A stretch of DNA of 64,000 nucleotides, taken from G965197555 sp965197555. GTDB lineage: Bacteria; Chloroflexota; Dehalococcoidia; Lucifugimonadales; UBA3495. The notes beneath the pieces are model-generated. The model had not been told where the DNA came from and ran no database searches. It saw only the letters and a program-made list of their open reading frames with translations. The DNA lies in the NCBI GenBank assembly GCA_965197555.1, contig OZ240213.1:868001-932000 (forward strand). The letters are read 5' to 3'. How positions within the stretch are numbered: the first letter of the stretch is position 1; each line of letters opens with the position of its first letter. A program made the position numbers and the translations under genes. Shown here piece after piece: positions 50,909-59,691 of this stretch.

Positions 50909-53472
50909 TCGTCCCCGCCACCGGCAGGAGCCTGCTCCGGGGTTGCCCCTTCCTTCCGCCGCCGAGTCCGCCCCTTCTTGCCCGGCGCGGCCTCCCCGGC
51001 GGGACGGTTGTGGGAGGGCTTGGGCTTGGGCTTGGCCGGCTGGTGGCCCGGAGGCGGGGGAGCCTCGTCATCGTCTCCCTCCTGCTCCAGCTTCTCCTTG
51101 TACTCCCTGGCCCGCTCTTCCGCCTCGGCGTGCAGGGAGGCCAGGTCGTCCGCCGGGGTGGTGTAGTTCCACGCCAAGTCCCTGACGCGCTGCGCCCGCT
51201 GCGGGTCTCCCCCCTCGGGCTTCCGGACCCGCATGGAGTAGGTGGGCCGCCGCTCCCCATCAACGATGGCCCGCACGTAGCAGTGGTGCGCCGCCGAGGA
51301 CACCAAGTCCTCCTCGTCCACCCGGGCCTTGTCCAGTTCGCCGGTGAGCAGGCGGGCGTCGGTGGCCGACACCTGGAACACCGCCAGGCAGCCAACGTTG
51401 GCCAACACCGTGTCCCGCATGGTGGGGGACAGGTCGTCCAGCTTGGCCAGGCTCTGGGTGGCCAGGATGAAAGACGCACCGAACTTGCCCAGCTCGCTGA
51501 GCATGGAATCGTAATCGACGCCGGGCATGGATTGCATCTCATCAACGACAACCAAAGCGCCCCGCCTCCGGTCGGGCGGCAACTGCCCCTGCTCCCGAAT
51601 CACCGCGTCCACCAGGTTGAGCAAAGACGCCCCCACCAGAGCCGACACGTCCCTACCCACCGCGCCCTGGGCGGTGGACACCAGCAGGATACCCCCCTTC
51701 AGGATGGTCTCCCGCAGGTCGATGGTGGAGCGGGGCTGGCCCAGGATGTCCCGGGCCTTCTTGGACGACGAGTAATAGGCCAGCCGGGTCTGCACCGGGG
51801 CCTGGGCCTGGGAACGGGTCTCCCGGCTCCACTGGGGCAGTATCGTGGACCACCAGTCGATGATGAAGGGGTCCGCCACCCGCAGCAGCACCTGCCTGCG
51901 GAACTTCAGGTCCGACAGCACCCGCAGCCCGTCCAGGATGGTCAGCTGCTCATCTTCCCGGGTGTCGGGGTGTCGGTTGTACTCGTGGAGGGCCTTGACG
52001 GTGTGCTCCAGGATGGACTGCATCCTCGGCCCCCACTGGTCCCACAGGCCGTGGGCGATGCGCACCACCGAGTCGGCGCTGCGGTCCCTATCGGTGAACA
52101 CCCGGGCGTCCAGCAGGTTGATGCCCGGCGCCCGGCTGTCGTCGGCCAGGTCGATGAGCCGCACCTGGTCGGCGATCTCTTCCGGCACGTGGCCCAGCAG
52201 TGATTCTACCAGGTCGGCGTGGGGGTCCACGACAATGATGGCGTCGTCGTCTCTACCGGCGGCCTTCTCCCTGAGCTTGTGGGCGATGACGTGGAACATC
52301 AGGGTGGACTTGCCCATGCGGGTCCTGGCCACGTAGAAGTGGTGGCGGCGCAGCAGGTCCTCGCTGAAGCGGATCTCCTGGGGTCTCCCGCTTACCGTGT
52401 CGCCCACGGGGGCGCCCTTGGCGACGCTTCTCGCCGACGGCAGCAGCGCCCTGGCGCCGGCGCGCCCCACCATGGGCAGGTCGTCGCCTCCGCCCAGGGG
52501 ATGCCAAAGAGCCGCGAGCTCCCGCGAACACAGGACGTTGCGGGCCTGGAGCATCCCCCGGGACGGGGGCCACGGCTCCGTCGCCGGAAGGACGGGCTTG
52601 ACCCTGGTCGCCTTGAAGCTGGCCCCGGCCAGGTTGTTGTAGTTGCTGTAGGCCGCCGCCACGTTGCGCAGCAGCGCCCTGGCGCGTTCTTCGCCGCCGC
52701 CATCGGGGCCGCCGTCGGGGAGGATGACGGTGATTTCCAGCTGGGCCTCGTAGGCGATGCGGGAGACCTTCTCCTTGATCTGCAGCGGGTCCCGGAACTT
52801 GCCGCCGGAGCGGGCCTTCTTGATGCGCCACCAGGCCCAGCCCGCTACCACCAGGGCCGCCACCGTGCTCACTCCCAGCAGCGCCGCCTTCCAGGTCTCG
52901 CCGTCCTGAATCCAGAAGTAGCCCCGGAGTCCCACCAAGGCCGCCACCCCCAGGATGGCCAGGCTCACCCCGTCCTTGGTGTGAATCCGGGCCTGGTCGG
53001 TGTAGGCGGATGGGGTCGGCTCGGTGCGGACCCGGGGATCGGCCTTCTCCTGGTGCTGGGTGGACCATTGGTGGCCCAGGGACGTCAGCTTGATCCTGGC
53101 CACCAACCGCTCACCCGGTTTCAGGCCGGAGAGGGAGCCGATGACGGAGATCAGGGGGTCGGACCCCTGCTCCCCCTCCCGAAGGCGCAGGGGGTCCTCC
53201 TCCGGGGACACCTCGTTGACGCGGGCCTGGGGGTAGTGGACGCCCAGTTGCTGCTCCACGTAGGAACCCTCCCGGCAGCGTGCCAGCAGGGTGACTCCCT
53301 CGGCGTCGCCGGCGATCTCCAGGGAGAAGGGTTCGGGGACGGCGATGGAGCCAAGCAGGTTCTCCACCCCCAGCAGGCTCCGCTCCTCCCGGCGGGGCGG
53401 CGTAATCGCCAGCAGCCGGGTGGGACGTTTGGGTTTGCCCGGTAACAACCAGGCAATGGGATTCGGTTTCAT
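50905..53472 (-). CDS. VirD4/TraG-like coupling ATPase
   Basis: An 855-residue conjugation-type ATPase. The N-terminal third is soluble and beta-rich, then two hydrophobic helices follow (VSLAILGVAALVGLRGYFW, ALLGVSTVAALVVAGWAWW). The motor has Walker A VARTRMGKSTLMFHVIAHK near 385, Walker B AIIVVDPHADLVES, a second acidic box ALVVVDEMQSM, and a TQSLAKL sensor segment. The C-terminal 90 residues are Pro-, Lys- and Glu-rich and disordered. The start at 53472 (MKPNPIAW) has GAGGAGGAA upstream. It would couple a DNA substrate to a type IV secretion channel, but no other transfer genes remain here. Confidence 0.82.
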   Translation of the reverse strand: MKPNPIAWLLPGKPKRPTRLLAITPPRREERSLLGVENLLGSIAVPEPFSLEIAGDAEGVTLLARCREGSYVEQQLGVHYPQARVNEVSPEEDPLRLREGEQGSDPLISVIGSLSGLKPGERLVARIKLTSLGHQWSTQHQEKADPRVRTEPTPSAYTDQARIHTKDGVSLAILGVAALVGLRGYFWIQDGETWKAALLGVSTVAALVVAGWAWWRIKKARSGGKFRDPLQIKEKVSRIAYEAQLEITVILPDGGPDGGGEERARALLRNVAAAYSNYNNLAGASFKATRVKPVLPATEPWPPSRGMLQARNVLCSRELAALWHPLGGGDDLPMVGRAGARALLPSARSVAKGAPVGDTVSGRPQEIRFSEDLLRRHHFYVARTRMGKSTLMFHVIAHKLREKAAGRDDDAIIVVDPHADLVESLLGHVPEEIADQVRLIDLADDSRAPGINLLDARVFTDRDRSADSVVRIAHGLWDQWGPRMQSILEHTVKALHEYNRHPDTREDEQLTILDGLRVLSDLKFRRQVLLRVADPFIIDWWSTILPQWSRETRSQAQAPVQTRLAYYSSSKKARDILGQPRSTIDLRETILKGGILLVSTAQGAVGRDVSALVGASLLNLVDAVIREQGQLPPDRRRGALVVVDEMQSMPGVDYDSMLSELGKFGASFILATQSLAKLDDLSPTMRDTVLANVGCLAVFQVSATDARLLTGELDKARVDEEDLVSSAAHHCYVRAIVDGERRPTYSMRVRKPEGGDPQRAQRVRDLAWNYTTPADDLASLHAEAEERAREYKEKLEQEGDDDEAPPPPGHQPAKPKPKPSHNRPAGEAAPGKKGRTRRRKEGATPEQAPAGGGDE

Positions 53473-53962
53473 GTTGGTTCCTCCTCTGGGGCAGGCCGGT
53501 AACTTGTGCGCTGGCGCCGGCGCTGGGCCTGAATTTTCGGACATTGCGCGTGGTATGAAACATTAGTTCGTATTTTAATGTCCGAGGGCTGGAATGGCAA
53601 TGCGGGAACGGCTGTTCCGGCGCTCCCGAAGGGGTGGGCCGGGGCGTGGGCCGGGCCTGCCCGGAGTTGGCGCCAACCCCGGCAGACCCTGGGGATGACA
53701 TATGGAAATGGGAAGATACAATCGCTCCGGAGCCGGATTTACAGTGGCAGCCCTGTAAGGGGAAATGAACAACGGGGCACGCTGCAATTAGGGGTTGTTG
53801 CCTATCTGGATCGGGCGGATTTCTGGCCTGGTGAGGGTGATTTGGGGAACGAGTTTTTCGTGACTCTGTGTCGGGTGTTTCCAGCCATTTGTTTGTAGAA
53901 GTTGCGCCGGTGACGCATGAAATACTCCATCATGAGTGGTGTCGAAACGCTCCGCGATAGCG
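53473..53962. other. Divergent non-coding region of the mobile block
   Basis: About 490 bp between the coupling ATPase and the HTH/coiled-coil gene. I see no supported gene. It should contain both promoters and could contain an origin of transfer or replication, but no clear repeats or nick-site motif stand out. Confidence 0.35.
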
Positions 53963-54775
53963 ATGGCGCCCCCCTATTGGACCCTGCTGGACGCCCTGGT
54001 CGATGACCGGGGCCGGGTTGCCGCCGCCGAGGCGTTGGGCGTGAACTACCGCACCATGAAGAACTGCTACGATTCCCGGCGGGTGTCCCGGCGGATGCGG
54101 CGGGCGCTCGTGGAGTTCCGCGACGCGGGCGGTGTCGGTGGGGATGAACCGGACGTTTTTGACGGCGACGATGAGGCGCAAGGCGAAGCCGAACCCCTGG
54201 AGCAAAGGGTGGCGGCGTTGGAGGAGGATAATCGCGGGTTGCGGGGATTGGTGGCGGAGCAGGCGCCCCAACTGGATGAGTTGGGGCGCCGTGTGACCGC
54301 GCTGGAACGACGGGAGCCACGGACCCGCGAGACGGAAACGGTTGACGCTGGCGATGACCAGAACCATGACCAGGGACAGAGCCAAGAGCGGGATTGGCGA
54401 CCGCCCCGGCGAAGGCCCGGAACGCCCGATGCGGGCGTGGTTACCCTGGAGGAGCAGGCCGACGAGGAACACGCCTTCGGCCCAGCAGCGCCGCTGGTGA
54501 GCGAGTGGCGGCAGCTGCAAGTCAGCGGTGGACGGGTGGTCAGCCGAGTGGAGCGGGCTAGGGACGCAGTGCGCCGGTGGGAACTGGAGGTCGAGATGTT
54601 GGGCCAGTTCCACCTGACGCTGACGCCGGAGACGCAGCCCCTGGACGATGCGAGAAGGGGCGATCATCTTCGCTGGCGACAAGAGGCCCTGGCGGAAGCC
54701 CGCAGAGAGTTGGTAAGGGCGGAGCGGGTTCGCTGGGTGAGGCGGGCACTCACACTGGGGCTATGGTGGAAGTAG
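53963..54775 (+). CDS. HTH and coiled-coil protein of a mobile element
   Basis: About 270 residues. The first 50 (YWTLLDALVDDRGRVAAAEA, LGVNYRTMKNCYDSRRVSRR) form a probable helix-turn-helix. Residues about 85-130 are a leucine-heptad coiled coil, the middle is acidic and disordered, and the end is basic and helical. The ATG at 53963 is chosen by where similarity to HTH proteins begins; a GTG at 53936 is possible. It is divergent from the coupling ATPase across about 490 bp. No enzymatic motif. It may be the element's regulator or DNA-partition factor. Confidence 0.6.
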   Translation: MAPPYWTLLDALVDDRGRVAAAEALGVNYRTMKNCYDSRRVSRRMRRALVEFRDAGGVGGDEPDVFDGDDEAQGEAEPLEQRVAALEEDNRGLRGLVAEQAPQLDELGRRVTALERREPRTRETETVDAGDDQNHDQGQSQERDWRPPRRRPGTPDAGVVTLEEQADEEHAFGPAAPLVSEWRQLQVSGGRVVSRVERARDAVRRWELEVEMLGQFHLTLTPETQPLDDARRGDHLRWRQEALAEARRELVRAERVRWVRRALTLGLWWK

Positions 54776-54827
54776 CCATCCCGGACACCGTGCTGTGAGC
54801 GGGACGACGAAGGTCGCCCCGACACTT

Positions 54828-55814
54828 CTATCGACCCGCCAGCAGCCTTCCCACGGCGGATTCCGCGGCTCTACCCTCCGAGGAAGCGCGCAGCCACTTC
54901 CGCAGTTCGCGGCGCACGATGGTCACGGTCAGCTTATCGCCTCGTTGCCCCCGTAGTTCCTCCAGCTTCTTCCCCGCAGCGACTCCCGCCGTTTCCCCTG
55001 CCTCAGCTACGGCGACATGCAGTTCCTGCGCCGGGTCGAACTCAGGGATGGGCAGCTTCCACAGATGCTTGTGCAGATCGCGCGCCCCGAATTGGCCTTT
55101 GGACATCAAGGGCGTGACAGCTTCTTGTAGCACGCCGCTGTTGATGATTGCCAATAGATAGTTGGCTGCCTGTATGGTCCTGCAAGGAATCCAGTAGAGA
55201 AGATGGTCGACCAGCGCCCCGCTATCCTGAAGCAACGTAGCCGTCGGCTCACCCGATTTGGTGTACACCACACGCACTTGTCTTTCCTCCGAGTTATGCT
55301 GCCACTCCAGTTGCGATGTTAGCTTATGCAAGTAGTCAACCTGCCCCAACAGATTCAATTTGTTTACTGATTCCTTATTGTCCTCCCACAACGCGCTGAC
55401 CGTCTGCCAACGTTGCCGCATCCGTCGTTCCAGCCCGCCCAGGTGGATGCCGCCAGTGCCGTTATCATCTTTGGGGATAGCGGTGTCGCCGCGCTTCAGC
55501 GGCAGCAGGGCTTTCAGGGGTTCCAGGGCAACGTAGGGCGCGATGGTCTCCCCCAAGTGAACGTCGAAAATGTGCCGGTTCTCCACGGTTTGCCCGGTGA
55601 TTGCGGCAAGGTCCAGGTCCTTCCAGGGTGCTTTATCCTGGCTGCCCCGGCGGGGGTTGACGGTTACTGTCGGCGCCACCTGCACGATGGCACTGTTGGC
55701 CGTTTCATTGACGAAAAACAGACAGCGGGGGACGATGACCGCACCCTGGCGGGAGTAACCACCGTAGGGAGAATCGCCCGCTGCGCCGGTGTCGGTGATA
55801 CCGGAGGACTCCAC
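54828..55814 (-). CDS. Type IIG/IIL restriction-methylase, C-terminal target-recognition part
   Basis: 328 residues that complete the methylase starting at 57727 in a shifted frame. The readable part begins at about DSPYGGYSRQGAVIVPRCLF and includes TVENRHIFDVHLGETIAPYV, a target-recognition region (HLGGLERRMRQRWQTVSALW) and FGARDLHKHLWKLPIPEFDP, which is a family landmark near the C-terminus. The end, with RRELRKWLRASSEGRAAE, is helical. Between QYSKW of the upstream frame and GAVIVPR here, fewer residues are present than usual, so a small deletion as well as a frameshift is likely. Confidence 0.72.
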   Translation of the reverse strand: MESSGITDTGAAGDSPYGGYSRQGAVIVPRCLFFVNETANSAIVQVAPTVTVNPRRGSQDKAPWKDLDLAAITGQTVENRHIFDVHLGETIAPYVALEPLKALLPLKRGDTAIPKDDNGTGGIHLGGLERRMRQRWQTVSALWEDNKESVNKLNLLGQVDYLHKLTSQLEWQHNSEERQVRVVYTKSGEPTATLLQDSGALVDHLLYWIPCRTIQAANYLLAIINSGVLQEAVTPLMSKGQFGARDLHKHLWKLPIPEFDPAQELHVAVAEAGETAGVAAGKKLEELRGQRGDKLTVTIVRRELRKWLRASSEGRAAESAVGRLLAGR

Positions 55815-57727
55815 TTGGAGTATTGCCCGGCCCGCAACGCGCTGTGAGGCAGCACGAACCCGATGACGCCTTCGTCCTTCAGGTACAGGTCAACACTGCG
55901 GGCGAAGAACAGTCCGGCCACGTCCTGGTGGGTGGCGTAACGTCCCCCGGTCCAGATGCCGTAGCGGGACCGGCTCAGACTCTGCAACTCGGTGCGCAGC
56001 ACGTCGGCGGTCTGGTTGTAGTTGATCCAGGGCGGGTTGCCGAGCACCACGTCCACCCTGGCGTGCGACAGGGCCACCGGGCGCACCATGTTGCGGGTGT
56101 AGTAGGCCCAGATGTGGTCGCGCCCCCGGTCGTGAAGGCGCTGCATGGTCCTGATGGTCTCCCCTATGGTCTGCCGCTCGGCGACGTCGTTGACATGGTT
56201 GTCGTCCAAAGCAAGGAAGGGATCGTCGCCCTTCTCTATGTGGGCCGAAATGTCCCCCATCAGGGAGTCGAAGTCCTCGGCCCGCTCCACCAGGCTTACC
56301 GGAAAGACCAGCTCGGTGTTCTCCTCGTCACTGGTCTGGATGGTTATCTCGTTCTCGGCGAACATATCGCCGGTGCGGAAGCGCAGTTGCATGGCGTCGC
56401 CCAGGTAGACCGGGATGGACAGGGATGCTTCGTACCCGGAGGCGCCGGCGGCGTTGATGGCCGGGCGGGCAGCCAACGTCCAGGCGGCCCGGGCCAAGTG
56501 CACAGCCACCGGGTGAACGTCGATACCGGTGACCGCCTCCCGGAGGCGGTCGAGGACCTCTTTGGGTTCCCAGTTGGTCGCGTCGGCGGCGGCGATGAAG
56601 TGGGCCACCGCCTCGGCCACAAAGGTACCGGAGCCGCAAGCCGGGTCCAGAACGCGCTGGTTCAGCGGGTCGTCCACCAGTTCCCTGATCATTGTCCGGG
56701 CCAGCGACGCGGGGGTGTAGTATTCGCCCAATTGCCGCCGCTCCTCCGCCGGTATGACCGTCTCGTACAGGGTGGCGGCAGTGTCCGGCGGAGCTTCGGC
56801 CCAGTTGAACCGGGCCACCCGGCGGGCTAGGGTTTGCAGCAACGGGTTCCCGCCGACCTCGATGGGCCAAGCGAAGAAGTCCGATTCCAGTACTCCCTGC
56901 AAACCAGTGGCGCGGTACAATTCCCGGCCCTGGAGCAGGTCGGCGGGGTCGGTCTCGGCCAGACGGCGGATGTCGATGCCGAAGGAAGCCTGCACCACCA
57001 TTCCGATGACGGCGCCCAGGTAGGTGTGGCGGACGAACAGGTCGTCCATTTCCGCAGGATCGCCGGCGATTTCGCCCAGGGCGGTGCGCAGCAGGTCGTG
57101 CCACAACTGCCGCTTGACCCGGATGGTCTCCAATTCAGCATTCTCCTGGTAGAGGGCTTTCAGGGCGGCGATGTCCCGCTGGTAGGAGGGGCTGCCGGGG
57201 CCGAAGTGCCCGGCGATGCCGTCCCTATCGGGACTCATGCCCTCCAGGGATACCAGGGCGGAATCACGGAGCCATTCGTAGAGGGGAAACCACCCGTCCG
57301 GCCCATCCAGGGTGAAGGTGTAGGGCCGGGTCAGCCTGACATCCCCGGCTCCAGGCCAGCGCAGCAGCCAGCGCCTGCCGTCGGTGAGAACGCCCATGCG
57401 GACCCTACCCTGACCCGCCGATTGGGCTAGGTAGTCGTCCAGTTGCCGCACGTTCTCCGGGTCGGGCTCGCCTCCAGCGGTGGTCCCAATCCGGCGTTTG
57501 AACTCGATGAAGGTGTCCAGGGCGGTCAGGTCGACGGCGCGCCGGGAGTCGTCGGAGGGTGGGTTCTCCTCGACGATTTCCTCGCTGCGGGCCAAGCCGG
57601 TGAGGATGAGAAAGTCCCGGACTGCGCTGGTGATGTTGGCTTCGGGTTGAAAGTTGTCATGCCTCAGCAGGATCTGCGCCGCTGCATCACGATACTTGGG
57701 GTCGTCTATGTCGATGTGTAGCGCCAT
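55664..57727 (-). CDS. Type IIG/IIL restriction-methylase, nuclease and methyltransferase part (frameshifted)
   Basis: 687 residues as read; genuine to about 55810. The N-terminus has a PD-(D/E)xK-like nuclease (D71, E75, K77 in LDTFIEFKRRI). A helical linker follows, then a gamma-class N6-adenine methyltransferase: YYTPASLARTMIRELV, SAM motif LDPACGSGTFVAEAVAHF near 360, and catalytic VVLGNPPWINYNQ near 560. The last 50 residues (SPPVSPTPAQRA onward) are out-of-frame read-through. Restriction and modification in one chain is typical of type IIG/IIL or BREX/PglX relatives. The frame break probably inactivates target recognition. Confidence 0.78.
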   Translation of the reverse strand: MALHIDIDDPKYRDAAAQILLRHDNFQPEANITSAVRDFLILTGLARSEEIVEENPPSDDSRRAVDLTALDTFIEFKRRIGTTAGGEPDPENVRQLDDYLAQSAGQGRVRMGVLTDGRRWLLRWPGAGDVRLTRPYTFTLDGPDGWFPLYEWLRDSALVSLEGMSPDRDGIAGHFGPGSPSYQRDIAALKALYQENAELETIRVKRQLWHDLLRTALGEIAGDPAEMDDLFVRHTYLGAVIGMVVQASFGIDIRRLAETDPADLLQGRELYRATGLQGVLESDFFAWPIEVGGNPLLQTLARRVARFNWAEAPPDTAATLYETVIPAEERRQLGEYYTPASLARTMIRELVDDPLNQRVLDPACGSGTFVAEAVAHFIAAADATNWEPKEVLDRLREAVTGIDVHPVAVHLARAAWTLAARPAINAAGASGYEASLSIPVYLGDAMQLRFRTGDMFAENEITIQTSDEENTELVFPVSLVERAEDFDSLMGDISAHIEKGDDPFLALDDNHVNDVAERQTIGETIRTMQRLHDRGRDHIWAYYTRNMVRPVALSHARVDVVLGNPPWINYNQTADVLRTELQSLSRSRYGIWTGGRYATHQDVAGLFFARSVDLYLKDEGVIGFVLPHSALRAGQYSKWSPPVSPTPAQRAILPTVVTPARVRSSSPAVCFSSMKRPTVPSCRWRRQ

Positions 57728-58085
57728 GCTTGCACGCGGTTCCTTAGGATTGCCTGACGGTCAAAGAGCCGGGCTGGTCTTCATCGGCATGACTGCGGCT
57801 CATCCGCCACCATATGGAGGTTTCGGGTGCCCGGTTCCTTTTGTAAGGGTGGTCTACTTGCGGTGCAGATGGGATGTTGGCGTCAATAAATGTCGCCGGG
57901 TTCGTGGGTCTCCTCCAACTGGCAGGAGAGAGTGTCTGCGTCCGCCGGATCTATGCCTTCCACCCTGCTAATTCCAAAGTTACCCTCTTGTAGCGGGTGT
58001 TCTTGACGCAGTCTCTTAATTCGGCGACGGTCCAGTCATAGAGCTAGACAATTCCGGGAGCGTACTTCCAGGGTACTTTCGTCTA
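57728..58085. other. Intergenic region without a recognised feature
   Basis: About 360 bp between the Mrr-type gene and the methylase start. TAAGGAA about 10 nt before the methylase ATG is a plausible ribosome site. No RNA gene, terminator with a T-run or operator is evident. Confidence 0.35.
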
Positions 58086-59072
58086 TTATTCCGCTTCAAT
58101 CAGGATTCTGCGGTTTCTCAGGGGTATTTCGCTTCGAATGTCATCCGGCAGGTCGTCATAAGTTTCCAACAGCTTTTCCACCAAGTCATTAGGGCCCCAT
58201 AACCGAATCTGGAAGAAAGAGCGTTCGTTCTCGTTGCGGACTGGCCTTGTGAAATCGCCGAGGCTGACCAGCAAACCGTGATCGGCGCCGAATGACCCGA
58301 TATTGCCCTGGAGGCGATTGTAGTCGGGCAGGTCTACGGCGTTGCGACCGGATTTCACTTGAACGCATAGCCGGGGATGGCCAAAGCCCATATCGCCCTG
58401 CCCGGCAACGACATCTATCCCGCCGTCCGGCCCTGGCCTCGTTTCCAGCGCGCTATAACCTGACGCCCGCAAGATTTCAGCGACGAGGTACTCCAGCCGG
58501 GTGCCTGAAAACCTCTGACGGATGCGTTCTATGATTCGGTCATTGATTTGTTCTTCCAAGTCGACTTTGAATTCGGCATCTCCGTTGACTAGGGAGGCAA
58601 GCTCGGCGTCTGCGGCTACATCCCGACCTAGATGCTTGGCCGATATGCCATCAATACGCGATTCGGCGTCGCTTGCCCGTACACGAAATACTGTCGCCAG
58701 TCCGCCCATGGAATTCAGCAGGTCCTGGTCGAAGTCGGAGCGCGGAATATCCTGTGCCTCCCAGTCCACCGGGCGCACGTGGGGGGCTTCCAAGTCGTTC
58801 CTGTACTGGTAATCGCCGGACACCCTACCAACATTTATGACTCTGGGACGCTTACGAGGCAGTACAATCATGTCGCCGACGTGAATTTCGTGGATGAAGC
58901 TCCACACCTGATCTGCCGCATTCCTTGTCGGCATATGTTCCCGAAGAGACTCCCTGCTGTCGAAACCGGCAGCGCTCTGTCCCACGCCAAAGTCTATACC
59001 CGCTAGACCCTGGGACATGAATGTTTCCTCATATTCGCCCCTTTTCCCAGCTCGAACCACCCAGACAGTCAT
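58086..59072 (-). CDS. Mrr-like restriction endonuclease
   Basis: A 328-residue protein. The C-terminal half is an Mrr-type PD-(D/E)xK nuclease: LEYLVAEILRASGYSALETR, then GPDGGIDVVAGQGDMGF and LCVQVKSGRN, giving the D..QxK active site. The N-terminal half (MTVWVVRAGKRGEYEETFMS, GDMIVLPRKRPRVINVGRVS) resembles the EVE/PUA-like or restriction-sensor domains that recognise modified bases. The combination suggests a type IV modification-dependent enzyme. The start at 59072 has CGGGAGG upstream; the open frame extends to 59108. Likely cytoplasmic. Confidence 0.83.
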   Translation of the reverse strand: MTVWVVRAGKRGEYEETFMSQGLAGIDFGVGQSAAGFDSRESLREHMPTRNAADQVWSFIHEIHVGDMIVLPRKRPRVINVGRVSGDYQYRNDLEAPHVRPVDWEAQDIPRSDFDQDLLNSMGGLATVFRVRASDAESRIDGISAKHLGRDVAADAELASLVNGDAEFKVDLEEQINDRIIERIRQRFSGTRLEYLVAEILRASGYSALETRPGPDGGIDVVAGQGDMGFGHPRLCVQVKSGRNAVDLPDYNRLQGNIGSFGADHGLLVSLGDFTRPVRNENERSFFQIRLWGPNDLVEKLLETYDDLPDDIRSEIPLRNRRILIEAE

Positions 59073-59123
59073 CTTTGGCCTCCCGGTCTTCCACGAAAGT
59101 GCCACCAAACCTCATCGGCTTGA

Positions 59124-59405
59124 TTATACTTCAACCGCGCCAGCGGACAATGGGCGCATCCCCCGACTCCTGTGACTGCATTTGGACGCTGGCTGCCATA
59201 CCTTGGAACAGCCCAAAACGGCCAAAACAATTCGCAACATCACCTTGGTTGATAAGTTATGGTTCTTCTCGGATGGTCGTGCATGAACAACAGGGATTTG
59301 TACTAAGGCCCAGTTGTTGTCCTTCCACACGCTCATCGCAGGGGCAAAGCCAAGGAACTTTCTGACTTGTTCCGGCATCACCACGAGCCAGCCATCAATC
59401 CGCAT
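59124..59405 (-). CDS. Hypothetical small protein
   Basis: A 93-residue frame from an ATG with AGGGAA upstream. The first 60 residues (MRIDGWLVVMPEQVRKFLGF, VWKDNNWALVQIPVVHARPS) look protein-like; the rest is Ser/Arg-rich and may be read-through. It follows the zinc-ribbon gene by 12 bp on the same strand and could end that operon. No family is recognised, and it may not be real. Confidence 0.3.
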   Translation of the reverse strand: MRIDGWLVVMPEQVRKFLGFAPAMSVWKDNNWALVQIPVVHARPSEKNHNLSTKVMLRIVLAVLGCSKVWQPASKCSHRSRGMRPLSAGAVEV

Positions 59406-59417
59406 GATGGCACTTCC

Positions 59418-59657
59418 CTAGCTTCCGACCTTGGCGTGACACTCCTCGCACCGCCCATCATCGTACAGGGTCTCCGGGTAGCTGATCGCACGTTCACAGT
59501 CCACGCACCGATACCCTGGCGGACCTTCCGTGATGTACTTCCATTCGTAGTTAGCCGGGAGGGCCAGGAAAACTTGGGCTAATTGCTCCGGAGTCGCGTT
59601 GACCCTGGGCGGCAGGGGCTTTGATGGACGTCCCATCTCCTTCTTCTTGCGGGGCAT
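59418..59657 (-). CDS. Small zinc-ribbon protein
   Basis: A 79-residue protein with a basic N-terminus (MPRKKKEMGRPSKPLPPRV) and a C-terminal treble-clef or ribbon: CVDCERAISYPETLYDD followed by GRCEECHAKVGS, that is two CxxC pairs. AGGAG precedes the ATG. It lies 34 bp after the 187-residue unknown gene and completes an operon headed by the HNH-helicase fusion. It could be a nucleic-acid-binding accessory subunit. Confidence 0.7.
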   Translation of the reverse strand: MPRKKKEMGRPSKPLPPRVNATPEQLAQVFLALPANYEWKYITEGPPGYRCVDCERAISYPETLYDDGRCEECHAKVGS

Positions 59658-59691
59658 GGTCCTCTCCTAGTCCATATCCTGGGGTTGCCCT

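Noticed and set aside
51010..53445. Long plus-strand frames of about 400 residues opposite the coupling ATPase
   Set aside because: They are antisense to a well-supported ATPase in GC-rich DNA; composition is Gly/Pro/Arg/His-rich with no family motif.
40969..57727. A DISARM or BREX locus
   Set aside because: No DUF1998 proteins, PglZ, BrxC/PglY or Lon-like protease is present. The methylases and helicases fit separate restriction systems better.
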